Source of the DNA: Actinoplanes oryzae
Lineage (GTDB): Bacteria > Actinomycetota > Actinomycetes > Mycobacteriales > Micromonosporaceae
NCBI RefSeq assembly: GCF_030757795.1
Contig: NZ_JAUQWH010000047.1
Coordinates: 1-52,522, forward strand
Direction of reading: 5' to 3'
Length of the DNA stretch: 52,522 nt
The position numbers were made by a program, and so were the translations under genes. The notes below the pieces were generated by a model. That model saw only the letters and a program-made list of their open reading frames with translations. It was not told the DNA's origin and made no database searches. This document shows positions 7,664-14,951 of the stretch, piece by piece. Position 1 is the stretch's first letter; each line of letters opens with the position of its first letter.

Positions 7664-8269
7664 GTGACTTGGCTCGAACTTCCCGCCGCCCGTGTCGACG
7701 AAGCCGCCCGTGATCTGCTCGGCCGGCGGCTGGTCGCCAACGGCGTGACCGTCCGGCTCACCGAGGTCGAGGCCTACAGCGGCCTGGGCCAGGACCCGGC
7801 GAGCCATGCCCACCGTGGCATGACGAGCCGCAACGAGGTCATGTTCGGCCCGGCCGGCCGGCTGTACGTCTACCAGATCTACGGCATGCACTTCTGCGCC
7901 AACATTGTCTGCGGCGAGGCGGGCGTGGCGGCCGCTGTCCTGCTCCGCGCCGGCGAGGTGGTCGACGGCCTCGCCCTCGCCCGCGAGCGCCGCAGCACCC
8001 GCAGGGACACCGACCTCGCCGCCGGCCCGGCCAAGCTGATGCAGGTCCTCGGCCTCGACCGCGCCGCCAACGGCACCTCCGTGATCGACGGTACGGGCCC
8101 GGCCACGCTCGCCCCGGCGGACGGCCCGGCCGGCCCGATCGTCGCCGGCCCGCGCGTCGGCGTCACCGCCGCCCACGACGTCCCGTGGCGCTTCTGGATC
8201 GACGGCGACCCGACGGTCAGCTCGTACCGCCGGCACGTCCCCCGCCGCCGGCCCGCCGGTACGACGTGA
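7664..8269 (+). CDS. DNA-3-methyladenine glycosylase (AAG/MPG family)
   Basis: Excises alkylated purines (3-methyladenine, hypoxanthine) at the start of base-excision repair. The 201-residue protein shows the family core: LTEVEAYSGLGQDPASHAHRG with the catalytic glutamate, FGPAGRLYVYQIYGMHFCAN with the DNA-intercalating tyrosine region, AAVLLRAGE and the AAGPAKLMQVLG segment. Length is typical. GTG start at 7664. It converges on the RibD-like reductase gene and overlaps it by 53 bp, so the last 17 codons of both are encoded in the same DNA. Confidence 0.95.
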   Translation: MTWLELPAARVDEAARDLLGRRLVANGVTVRLTEVEAYSGLGQDPASHAHRGMTSRNEVMFGPAGRLYVYQIYGMHFCANIVCGEAGVAAAVLLRAGEVVDGLALARERRSTRRDTDLAAGPAKLMQVLGLDRAANGTSVIDGTGPATLAPADGPAGPIVAGPRVGVTAAHDVPWRFWIDGDPTVSSYRRHVPRRRPAGTT

Positions 8270-8816
8270 CGTCCGCGCCGCCGGCGAAGCTCCGGCTGCC
8301 GGTGACGGTGAACGCCGCCGGGTCGAAGCCGCCGTCGACCAGCGGCAGCCCCGCGCCGGCCAGCACCGGGTAGCGCTTGACGACGAGCTCGTCGATCTCC
8401 GGCAGCAGGGCCGCGGCGAGCTTTCCGCCGCCGCAGAGCCACAGGTCGAGGCCGTCGGCCGCCTTCAGCTCCCGCACGTACGCGGCCGGGTCGCCCGTGA
8501 CCCACTCCACCGGCCCGCCGGACCGGGGCGTCCGCGAGAACACGATCTGCCGCAGGTGGGCGTACGGGCTGGTGACGCCCTCGTCCAGGCCCACCTGGTA
8601 CGTCGCCCGGCCCATCAGCACCGTGTCGAAGCGCTTGTTCGGCGTGCCCTCGATGCCCAGCGCCGGGCGGAAGGCGGTCGGGACGGTCTCCGGCTGCACC
8701 TCGTTCATGGCGGTCATCAGCTCGGCGTCCATCGGGAAGAACGCGGACTCCCCACCCGGTCCGGCGATCCGGCCGTCAATGGTCACCGCGACGTAGTAGA
8801 CGAGGCGTCGGCTCAT
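8217..8816 (-). CDS. Dihydrofolate reductase-fold / RibD C-terminal family reductase
   Basis: 199 residues of the RibD C-terminal (DHFR-like) fold: N-terminal VYYVAVTIDGRIAGPGG, the central DTVLMGRATYQVG and VFSRTPRSGG strands, and DLWLCGGGKLAAALLPEID, which binds NADPH in this superfamily. It is a general NAD(P)H-dependent reductase; neither riboflavin synthesis genes nor folA context is present, so the substrate is unknown. ATG at 8816 is supported by the family N-terminus. The C-terminus (Arg/Gly-rich) overlaps the convergent glycosylase gene by 53 bp. Confidence 0.9.
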   Translation of the reverse strand: MSRRLVYYVAVTIDGRIAGPGGESAFFPMDAELMTAMNEVQPETVPTAFRPALGIEGTPNKRFDTVLMGRATYQVGLDEGVTSPYAHLRQIVFSRTPRSGGPVEWVTGDPAAYVRELKAADGLDLWLCGGGKLAAALLPEIDELVVKRYPVLAGAGLPLVDGGFDPAAFTVTGSRSFAGGADVTSYRRAGGGGRAGGTS

Positions 8817-8930
8817 CGCCGGATGATCCCACGGTGGCGGAGATGCCGGAGGGACCGGGAGGCCGCGGGCGCTGCGAAATCGGCGAAAGCGCCACCGCGC
8901 GGCAGGGCGGCGGTTAACGTCCGTGCCGTG

Positions 8931-9413
8931 ATGTCTCGACGGGTGCTGGTGCTGCTGGACGTGCTGTGCCTGACCGGCGTGCTGTGGTGCGGCGTGCTCA
9001 TCGGCGGGCTGCTGGGCGGGGCCGCCACGCTGCCGACGACGCCGGTGGTGCTGACGGCCGCGGCGCTGGTGCTGCCCGGCTTCGTCGCGGGCATCCTCAC
9101 GAACAGGCGGGCGCTGCGCGGGCGGCGGCCGCAGAGCTGGTTCATCCCGGCCGTGTGGGCGCCGCCCGTGGAGCTGCCGCGCTGGGGGCTGCTGGCCGCC
9201 GGGGCGGTGCTGGCGGCCTTCTGGGTGGCGGGGCTGTCGGCCTTCGCCGGGATGAGCACCGACTCCCGGCCTGGTGAGCCGGCCGCCCACGAGGTCCGTG
9301 CCGAGCAGCGCTTCGCCCTCGGCGTGCTCGGCGGCGTCGGGGTGGGCGGCACCGCGCTGGCCGCCTCGACGATCCTGCGCGAGCGCCGCACGGGCCAGCG
9401 CCGCACGGCCTGA
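8931..9413 (+). CDS. Hypothetical small membrane protein
   Basis: 160 residues with about four hydrophobic segments: residues 5-25 (VLVLLDVLCLTGVLWCGVLI), 37-57, 79-102 and a shorter one near 132-148. No recognised family. Codon use is strongly GC3-biased in this frame only. ATG at 8931, with GTG at 8928 as an alternative. It stands alone, divergent from the RibD-like gene (114-base gap) and converging on the CBS gene. Confidence 0.75.
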   Translation: MSRRVLVLLDVLCLTGVLWCGVLIGGLLGGAATLPTTPVVLTAAALVLPGFVAGILTNRRALRGRRPQSWFIPAVWAPPVELPRWGLLAAGAVLAAFWVAGLSAFAGMSTDSRPGEPAAHEVRAEQRFALGVLGGVGVGGTALAASTILRERRTGQRRTA

Positions 9414-9482
9414 CGCCGCCGCCTGCCCCGCCGCCGGCCCCGCCGCAGGCCCGGCGGCCCGGCGAGGCCCGCGGCGCGGCAA

Positions 9483-9501
9483 GCCCCGGGCGGCCCGGGG
9501 C
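9483..9501. terminator. GC-rich hairpin after membrane-protein gene
   Basis: An 8-bp perfect stem with a 3-nt loop (9483-9490 and 9494-9501) lies 70 bases after the rightward stop and 155 bases after the leftward CBS stop. It could stop transcription from either side. There is no T-run. The rest of 9414-9655 is Gly/Pro-codon-like GC-rich sequence without a convincing gene. Confidence 0.35.
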
Positions 9502-9623
9502 AGGGCACGGCCCGGCCCGGGGTGAGGACCGCGGGACCCGGCCCCCACCCCGGGGACCACGACCATATCGGACATAGACGGCAGCCGTTATCCGGGTGCC
9601 GGCGCGCCCGGCGGCCGCCTGAT

Positions 9624-9665
9624 CGGGCCGGTCAGGTGGTGCGTGACCGGGCCGGTCAGGTGGTG
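9624..9665. repeat. 18-bp direct repeat across the CBS gene stop
   Basis: The 18-mer CGGGCCGGTCAGGTGGTG occurs at 9624-9641 and again at 9648-9665, 24 bases apart. The right copy contains the stop codon and last codons of the CBS gene (stop at 9656-9658), so the left copy duplicates the gene's 3' tail downstream of it. It looks like a small slippage duplication. Confidence 0.6.
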
Positions 9666-10069
9666 ATGGCGTCGATCAGGTCGCCGACCGGGCGGTCCGG
9701 CAGGGCGCGGGCCACGTCGGCGAGCGCGACGATGCCGACCAGGTCGTGGCCGTCGATGACCGGCAGGCGGCGGACCTTGTGCTGGGCCATCGTGCGCAGG
9801 ATCTCGGCCGCGTCGTCGTCGGCGCCGATCGTGACCGGCTTGCCCTGCGCCAGCTCGCCCGCCTTGACGCCGGCCGGGTCGTGCCCCTTGGCGAGGGCCT
9901 TCACCACGATGTCACGGTCGGTCAGCATGCCCTTGAGGCGGTTGTCGGCACCGCAGATGGGCAGCGAGCCGACGTCGAGCTCGGCCATCTTGCGGGCGGC
10001 GTCGGCGAGCGTCTCCGCCTCGGCGACACAGGTGACATCGGCTGTCATGATCTCTCGGGCGGTGGTCAT
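9656..10069 (-). CDS. CBS-domain pair protein
   Basis: 137 residues forming one Bateman module: CBS1 (about 8-60, IMTADVTCVAEAETLADAARKM ... LTDRDIV) and CBS2 (about 75-130, DDAAEILRTMAQHKVRRLP ... GIVALADVA). Such stand-alone proteins, like mycobacterial Hrp1, bind adenine nucleotides or related ligands and are often stress- or hypoxia-induced. The ATG at 10069 has GGGGAGG eight bases upstream and is preferred over the upstream in-frame ATG at 10087. It is transcribed leftward, following the NAD(P)HX dehydratase gene after 45 bases. Confidence 0.92.
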   Translation of the reverse strand: MTTAREIMTADVTCVAEAETLADAARKMAELDVGSLPICGADNRLKGMLTDRDIVVKALAKGHDPAGVKAGELAQGKPVTIGADDDAAEILRTMAQHKVRRLPVIDGHDLVGIVALADVARALPDRPVGDLIDAITT

Positions 10070-10114
10070 CGGTGACCTCCCCTTCACTGGGCGTGAACAG
10101 AAGGCGTACCCGCT

Positions 10115-10981
10115 TTACACAGTGGCAATCGTGAATGCCACCTCGTCGACCAGCTCGCGGGCCAGGAAGCCGACGCGGCCGTAGCGCGGGGCCAGGCGCT
10201 GGCCGCTGACGGCGTGGACCCACGCCGCCCAGCACGCCGCCTGGGCCGGTTCGGCGCCGCGGGCCAGCAGGCCGGCGACGATCCCCGCGCGCACGTCGCC
10301 GCTGCCCGAGGTGCCCAGCCCGGTGTCGCCGCTCTCCTCGCGCCACGCCTTGCCGTCCGGGGCGGCGATGTGGCCGTAGAGGGAGACGGTGGCGCCGTAG
10401 GAGGAAGCCAGCTCGGCGGCGACGGCGGCCAGGTCGTCGCCCGGCTCGCGGCCCAGGAGGATCTCGGCCTCCGTGACGTTCGGCGTCAGGACGACCCTGA
10501 GGTCGCGGCCCGCGAGCAGCTTGGGCTCCTTGCTCAGCGCGCCGAGGGCGTACGCGTCGAGCACCACCGACGACGACCCGGCCGCGTCGAGCAGCTGGTG
10601 CATGAGCCGCAGCGTCTCGTCGACGTCGTCCAGGCCGGGGCCGACGGCGAGGACGTCCGCCTTGCCGGCCAGCTCGAGCAGGTGCTCCGGCACCTCCCCG
10701 GAGACGGACCCGCGCCCGGTCTCGGGCAGCCCGACGACCTTGGCCTCGGGCACCCGGATGCTCAGCGCGGCGGCGGTGGACTCGACCACGGCCAGCTGCA
10801 GGCGGCCCGCCCCGGCGCGCATCGCGGACTCGCCGGCGAGCAGCACCGCGCCCGGGGTGAACCGGGAGCCGCCGACGACCAGCACGGTGCCCCGGCTGGT
10901 CTTGTCGCCCGCCGGGTCCGGCAGCGGCCACCCGCGCAGCACCGCCGGGGTGATGACCTGCTCCTCATTGCGGGCTGGCAT
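10115..10981 (-). CDS. nnrD: ADP-dependent NAD(P)H-hydrate dehydratase
   Basis: Repairs hydrated NAD(P)H using ADP or ATP. 288 residues of the YjeF C-terminal / ribokinase-like fold: KTSRGTVLVVGGS near 27, GAGRLQLAVVES, VLAVGPGLDD in the middle, LTPNVTEAEILLG, and the GTSGSGDVRAG anion hole with the catalytic aspartate near 236-246. The epimerase half (YjeF N-terminus) found in fused NnrE/NnrD proteins is absent. ATG at 10981 overlaps the end of the histidine phosphatase gene by 17 bp, so the two are coupled. Confidence 0.93.
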   Translation of the reverse strand: MPARNEEQVITPAVLRGWPLPDPAGDKTSRGTVLVVGGSRFTPGAVLLAGESAMRAGAGRLQLAVVESTAAALSIRVPEAKVVGLPETGRGSVSGEVPEHLLELAGKADVLAVGPGLDDVDETLRLMHQLLDAAGSSSVVLDAYALGALSKEPKLLAGRDLRVVLTPNVTEAEILLGREPGDDLAAVAAELASSYGATVSLYGHIAAPDGKAWREESGDTGLGTSGSGDVRAGIVAGLLARGAEPAQAACWAAWVHAVSGQRLAPRYGRVGFLARELVDEVAFTIATV

Positions 10982-11681
10982 CGACGTCCTCCTGCTTCGT
11001 GTGCGGGGCGCCCTCGTCCTTGATGTGCGCCACGTCGTTGAACAACACCGGCTGCAGGCGCCCGTCGCGGCGCTCCCACGTACTGATCGAGCAGTTCGCG
11101 ATCGTGGTCTCGTGCGCCACCTTCATGAGCTCCTCCTCGCTGAGCTGCTCGGCGAGATAGCGGACCAGCAGCACGATCGCCTCGTGGCCGAAGAGGACGA
11201 TCCGGCCGCCGGGGTGGTCCTCGCGCAGCTCGCGCAGCAGGGCGCGCAGGCGCAGCAGCACGTCGGCCCAGGACTCGCCGCCCGGGGGACGGTAGTAGAA
11301 CTTGCCGAGCCGGGCCCGCCGGGCGTACTCGTCCGGTAGCCGGGACTGCACGCCCCGGCCGGTCAGCAGGTCGAGGACGCCCAGCTCACGGTCGCGCAGC
11401 CGCTCGTCGACCACGAACGGGATCCCGGTGTCTCCGAGGGCGATCTCCGCCGTCTGCCGGGTGCGCAGATACGGGGACACCACCACGAAGCCGGGACGCT
11501 CCTCCGCCAGCCATGAGCCGACCGCCGCCGCCTGGTCGCGCCCGGCCTCCGACAGCGGGACGTCGGCGTCGCGCTCCGGGATGTCGATCGCCTCCAGGCC
11601 GCTCGTCTCGGCGTCCTGCGCGATCACATTGCCCGTGCTCTGCCCGTGCCGGACGACAGCCAGCCACCGCAACTCCTCCAT
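10965..11681 (-). CDS. Histidine phosphatase family protein
   Basis: About 238 residues of the phosphoglycerate-mutase-like histidine phosphatase superfamily: RHGQST at 11-16 with the phosphorylated histidine, PYLRTRQTAEIAL for the second arginine, RDRELGVLD for the acid region, and GHEAIVLLVRYL with the second histidine. Substrate unknown; the extended middle (YYRPPGGESWADV) resembles bis-phosphoglycerate-mutase-like phosphatases. An upstream ATG at 11729 would add 16 Ala/Gly/Arg residues; the ATG at 11681 matches the domain edge. Neither has a clear Shine-Dalgarno. First gene of a leftward set with nnrD and possibly the CBS gene. Confidence 0.88.
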   Translation of the reverse strand: MEELRWLAVVRHGQSTGNVIAQDAETSGLEAIDIPERDADVPLSEAGRDQAAAVGSWLAEERPGFVVVSPYLRTRQTAEIALGDTGIPFVVDERLRDRELGVLDLLTGRGVQSRLPDEYARRARLGKFYYRPPGGESWADVLLRLRALLRELREDHPGGRIVLFGHEAIVLLVRYLAEQLSEEELMKVAHETTIANCSISTWERRDGRLQPVLFNDVAHIKDEGAPHTKQEDVDASPQ

Positions 11682-11795
11682 GACCACGCCATTACCCCGC
11701 CGGGCGGCCGCTACGCCAGCCTCGATCACCGGAGAAGTCGATCATTCTTGGTTCGGTGGCGGTCCTTCTTGACTGGCGAACGTCGGGCTCTGGAC

Positions 11796-11814
11796 CCGTC
11801 CGGCGGCCGGACGG
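11796..11814 (+). promoter_or_regulatory. Palindrome in the leader of the arabinoside operon
   Basis: A perfect 8-bp inverted repeat with 3-base centre (11796-11803 / 11807-11814) lies 12 bases before the binding-protein ATG. It could be a transcription-factor operator or an mRNA hairpin close to the ribosome binding site. A TTGACT at 11769-11774 resembles a -35 box, but no matching -10 is seen. It does not match the two LacI-type sites near 17.4 kb. Confidence 0.35.
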
Positions 11815-11826
11815 CAGGCTCACGGC

Positions 11827-13131
11827 ATGGCCCTCACCCGACGCGCCCTGCTGGGCGGTTCCGCCGCTGCTGCGGCCCTCGGGCTGACCGGGTGCGCCGG
11901 CTTCACCCCCGGACGCGACACGGGCGGCTCCGTGGACTTCTGGAATCTCTTCGGCGGTGGCGACGGCCTGCGCATGACGCAGATGCTCGACGCCTACCGC
12001 AGTTCCCACCCCGGGACGGACCTGAGCGCCGTGACGCTCGCCTGGGGCAACCCTTACTACACGAAACTGTCGCTGGCGACGCTCGGCCAGAAGCCGCCGG
12101 ACGTCGCCGTCTCTCATTTGACCCGCGCGAAAACGTTGGTCACGGCCGGGCTGCTCGAGGAGCTGCGCCCGGAGGACCTGGCCCGGCACGGCATGACGCC
12201 GGACATGTTCTCGCAGCGGCCCTGGGAGGCCGGGCTGGTGGAGGGCAAGGCCTACGCCATCCCGATCGACACGCACCCGTTCGTCATGTTCTACAACACC
12301 GACATCTGTGCCAAGGCCGGCCTGCTCGGTTCCGACGGGACCCTGGCGCCGCTGGACACGCAGGAGAAGTTCATCGACGCCCTCACCAAGGTCAAGGCCG
12401 TGACCAAGGGGTACGGCGGGGTGGTCGCGATCGACGGCGACGTCGCCAGCCCGTGGCGCATCTTCCAGTCCCTCTACGCGCAACTGGGCGGCCAGGTGCT
12501 CGCCGACGAGGGCACCAAGGTGGTCATCGACGACGACAAGGCGACCGAGGTCTTCACGTTCATGCAGAAGCTCACGAGCAGCGGGCTGATGCCGGGCAGC
12601 GTGGACTACCAGGGCGCGATCGCGATGTTCGCCAACGGCCAGGCGGGCTTCTACTTCCAGGGCGAGTGGGAGATCTCGACGTTCCAGACGGCGAAGATGC
12701 CCTTCTCGATGACGCTGTTCCCGAACGTGTTCGGCGGGGGGACGTACGCGGTGCAGGCCGACTCGCACACGCTGGTCATCCCGAAGCAGCCGACCCGCGA
12801 CCAGGCCGCGCTGGACCGCTCGCTCGACTTCATCAAGACGATGCTGGAACAGAGCAAGACCTGGGCCGAGGGCGGCCACGTGCCCGCGTGGAAGCCGTTC
12901 CTCGACAGCGCCGAGTACAAGGCGATGACGCCGCAGTCCAACTACGCGGCCGCCGTCGACGGCGCCACCTACGACCCCGAGGGCTGGTACTCCGGCTCCG
13001 GCTCCAACTTCGAGATCGTCTGCAGCGCGGCCATCGGCAACGTGCTCGCCGGGCGGGAGACGCCGGCCGCCGCCGTCTCGCAGATGCGCGGCAACCTCGA
13101 CCGGCTCGCCAAGACCGCCCCGCCCGTCTGA
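11827..13131 (+). CDS. ABC transporter extracellular sugar-binding lipoprotein
   Basis: 434 residues, solute-binding protein family 1. The N-terminus has TRRALLGG (Arg5-Arg6), a hydrophobic stretch and a lipobox LTGC with Cys23, consistent with a Tat-exported lipoprotein anchored outside the membrane. The mature part shows typical features: VDFWNLFGGGDG, AIPIDTHPFVMFYN, GQAGFYFQGEW and the HTLVIPKQ strand. It delivers a saccharide to the two permeases that follow. With a GH51 arabinofuranosidase in the same operon, arabino-oligosaccharides are the likely ligand. No ATP-binding subunit is encoded here; a shared MsiK-type ATPase elsewhere is the usual solution in actinomycetes. Confidence 0.95.
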   Translation: MALTRRALLGGSAAAAALGLTGCAGFTPGRDTGGSVDFWNLFGGGDGLRMTQMLDAYRSSHPGTDLSAVTLAWGNPYYTKLSLATLGQKPPDVAVSHLTRAKTLVTAGLLEELRPEDLARHGMTPDMFSQRPWEAGLVEGKAYAIPIDTHPFVMFYNTDICAKAGLLGSDGTLAPLDTQEKFIDALTKVKAVTKGYGGVVAIDGDVASPWRIFQSLYAQLGGQVLADEGTKVVIDDDKATEVFTFMQKLTSSGLMPGSVDYQGAIAMFANGQAGFYFQGEWEISTFQTAKMPFSMTLFPNVFGGGTYAVQADSHTLVIPKQPTRDQAALDRSLDFIKTMLEQSKTWAEGGHVPAWKPFLDSAEYKAMTPQSNYAAAVDGATYDPEGWYSGSGSNFEIVCSAAIGNVLAGRETPAAAVSQMRGNLDRLAKTAPPV

Positions 13132-13153
13132 CTCGTCGAAAGGAGGTGCCTCC

Positions 13154-14086
13154 ATGACCACCACCGAGACCGCCGTACGCACGCCGTCCGCCGAGGAGCC
13201 CCTGGCCGAGAAGAAGCGCGGGTACGGTCTGCCCGCCGCGGGCTTCCTGGCGCCGTTCCTGCTGGTGTACCTGCTGTTCATCATCGGGCCCGGGCTCTAC
13301 GGGCTGCTGATGAGCTTCTTCGACACCAGTCTCGTCAAGCCGGGCTTGTCGAGCTTCGCCGGGCTGGGCAACTACACCGAGGCGTTGCAGAGCGGGGACT
13401 TCTGGTCGTCGCTGTGGCACACGCTGTGGTTCACCATCCTGACCACGCCGCCGCTCATTGTGCTGGCGCTGGCGCTCGCGCTGCTGGCCGACCGGGTCAA
13501 GCACGGGCGCTGGTTCTTCCGGCTCGCGTTCTTCGCGCCGTACATCCTGCCGTCGGCCGTGGTGGCGCTGATCTGGATGTTCCTCTACACGCCCGGGCTG
13601 GGCCTCATCGAGGTCAGCCTCGGCAAGATCGGCATCACCGCGCCGAACTGGCTGGGCGATCCGTCGTGGGCCATGCCGTCGCTGGCGATCACCACGCTGT
13701 GGTGGACGCTCGGCTTCAACTTCGTGCTCTACCTCGCCGGCCTGCAGGAGATCCCGCGCGACCTCTACGAGGCGTCGTCGATCGACGGGGCGTCGCCGTG
13801 GCAGCAGATCAAGTCGATCACGCTGCCGCTGCTCGGGCGCACCACCACGCTCGTCTGCGTGCTGCAGGTCATCGCGTCGCTCAAGGTCTTCGACCAGATG
13901 TACATCATGACCTCCGGCGGGCCGGACTTCGCGACCCGCTCGATCCTGCAGTACGTCTACGACGAGGGCTTCACCAACTTCCGCATCGGCTACGCGTCCG
14001 CCGTCTCGATGCTGTTCTTCCTCGTCGTCCTGGCCGTCTCCGCGGTCTGGTTCACCATCGTCCGCCGCCAGGAAAAGGGGGTGTGA
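13154..14086 (+). CDS. ABC sugar transporter permease (MalF-type)
   Basis: 310-residue inner-membrane subunit with six predicted membrane spans, the first at about 22-45 after a charged cytosolic N-terminus. The EAA loop that docks the ATPase is EASSIDGASPWQQIKSITLP (about residues 206-225). An AAAGGAGG-type ribosome binding site precedes the ATG. It follows the binding protein by 22 bases and is followed by the second permease after 2 bases. It forms a heterodimer with that permease. Confidence 0.95.
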   Translation: MTTTETAVRTPSAEEPLAEKKRGYGLPAAGFLAPFLLVYLLFIIGPGLYGLLMSFFDTSLVKPGLSSFAGLGNYTEALQSGDFWSSLWHTLWFTILTTPPLIVLALALALLADRVKHGRWFFRLAFFAPYILPSAVVALIWMFLYTPGLGLIEVSLGKIGITAPNWLGDPSWAMPSLAITTLWWTLGFNFVLYLAGLQEIPRDLYEASSIDGASPWQQIKSITLPLLGRTTTLVCVLQVIASLKVFDQMYIMTSGGPDFATRSILQYVYDEGFTNFRIGYASAVSMLFFLVVLAVSAVWFTIVRRQEKGV

Positions 14087-14088
14087 CC

Positions 14089-14949
14089 ATGAGCATCGCG
14101 ACGCGTCCTCCCGCCACCGCCGCGAGCGTGGCCACGCGCACGAAGCTGTTCAACCGCATCTGCGCCGGCGTGCTCATCGCCTTCGCCCTGCTGTGGCTCG
14201 TCCCGCTGCTGTGGGCCCTGGACACCGCGCTCAAGCCGAACGCCGAGACGGTCAACACCACCTGGGCGATCAACGACCCGACGGTGTCGGCCTTCGGCCG
14301 GATCCTGCGCGACACCGACATCGTGCAGTGGTTCGGCGCGAGCATCTTCATCTCCACGCTGACCGCGGCCGGCACGGTGCTGCTGGCGAGCCTCGCGGCG
14401 TTCGCCCTGTCCCGCATGCGGTTCCGCTACAGCAACGTGGTCTTCTGGTTCGTGCTCGCGGGCATCATGATCCCGAGCCAGGTGCTGATCGTCCCGCAGT
14501 TCCGGGAGATGGACTCGTTCGGCCTGCTCAACACGTTCTGGGCGGTCAGCCTGCCGCAGATCCCGACCGCCGTGGCCGTCTTCATCTTCAAGCAGTTCTT
14601 CGACGGCCTGCCGCGCGAGCTGGAGGAGGTCGCCCGCATGGACGGCGCCGGCTGGCTGCGCATCTACCGGCGGATCATCATGCCGCTGGCCCGCCCGGCG
14701 GTCTCCGCGGTCGCCATCTTCGCGTTCGTCACCTCGTGGAACGACCTGCTGTGGCCCCTGCTCGTGCTGAGCAACCCCGACACCATGACGATCCCGGTCG
14801 GGCTCGCCACGGTGCAGGGCACGTTCGGCATCCGGTACGCCGACACCATGGCGTCCGCGATCCTCGGCGCGATTCCCCTCGTCGCCGTGTTCCTGCTCTT
14901 CCAGCGCAATATCGTCGAAGGCATCGCCGGCAGCGGCCTGAAAGGATGA
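14089..14949 (+). CDS. ABC sugar transporter permease (MalG-type)
   Basis: 286-residue partner permease with six membrane spans, a long periplasmic-side loop after span 1 (LKPNAETVNTTWAINDPTVS) and the EAA motif EVARMDGAGWLRIYRRIIMP near residues 180-199. ATG at 14089, two bases after the upstream stop, so translation is coupled. The open frame continues 225 codons upstream, but that is the shadow of the first permease. The stop overlaps an ATG of the arabinofuranosidase frame (ATGA at 14946-14949). Confidence 0.95.
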   Translation: MSIATRPPATAASVATRTKLFNRICAGVLIAFALLWLVPLLWALDTALKPNAETVNTTWAINDPTVSAFGRILRDTDIVQWFGASIFISTLTAAGTVLLASLAAFALSRMRFRYSNVVFWFVLAGIMIPSQVLIVPQFREMDSFGLLNTFWAVSLPQIPTAVAVFIFKQFFDGLPRELEEVARMDGAGWLRIYRRIIMPLARPAVSAVAIFAFVTSWNDLLWPLLVLSNPDTMTIPVGLATVQGTFGIRYADTMASAILGAIPLVAVFLLFQRNIVEGIAGSGLKG

Positions 14950-14951
14950 GA

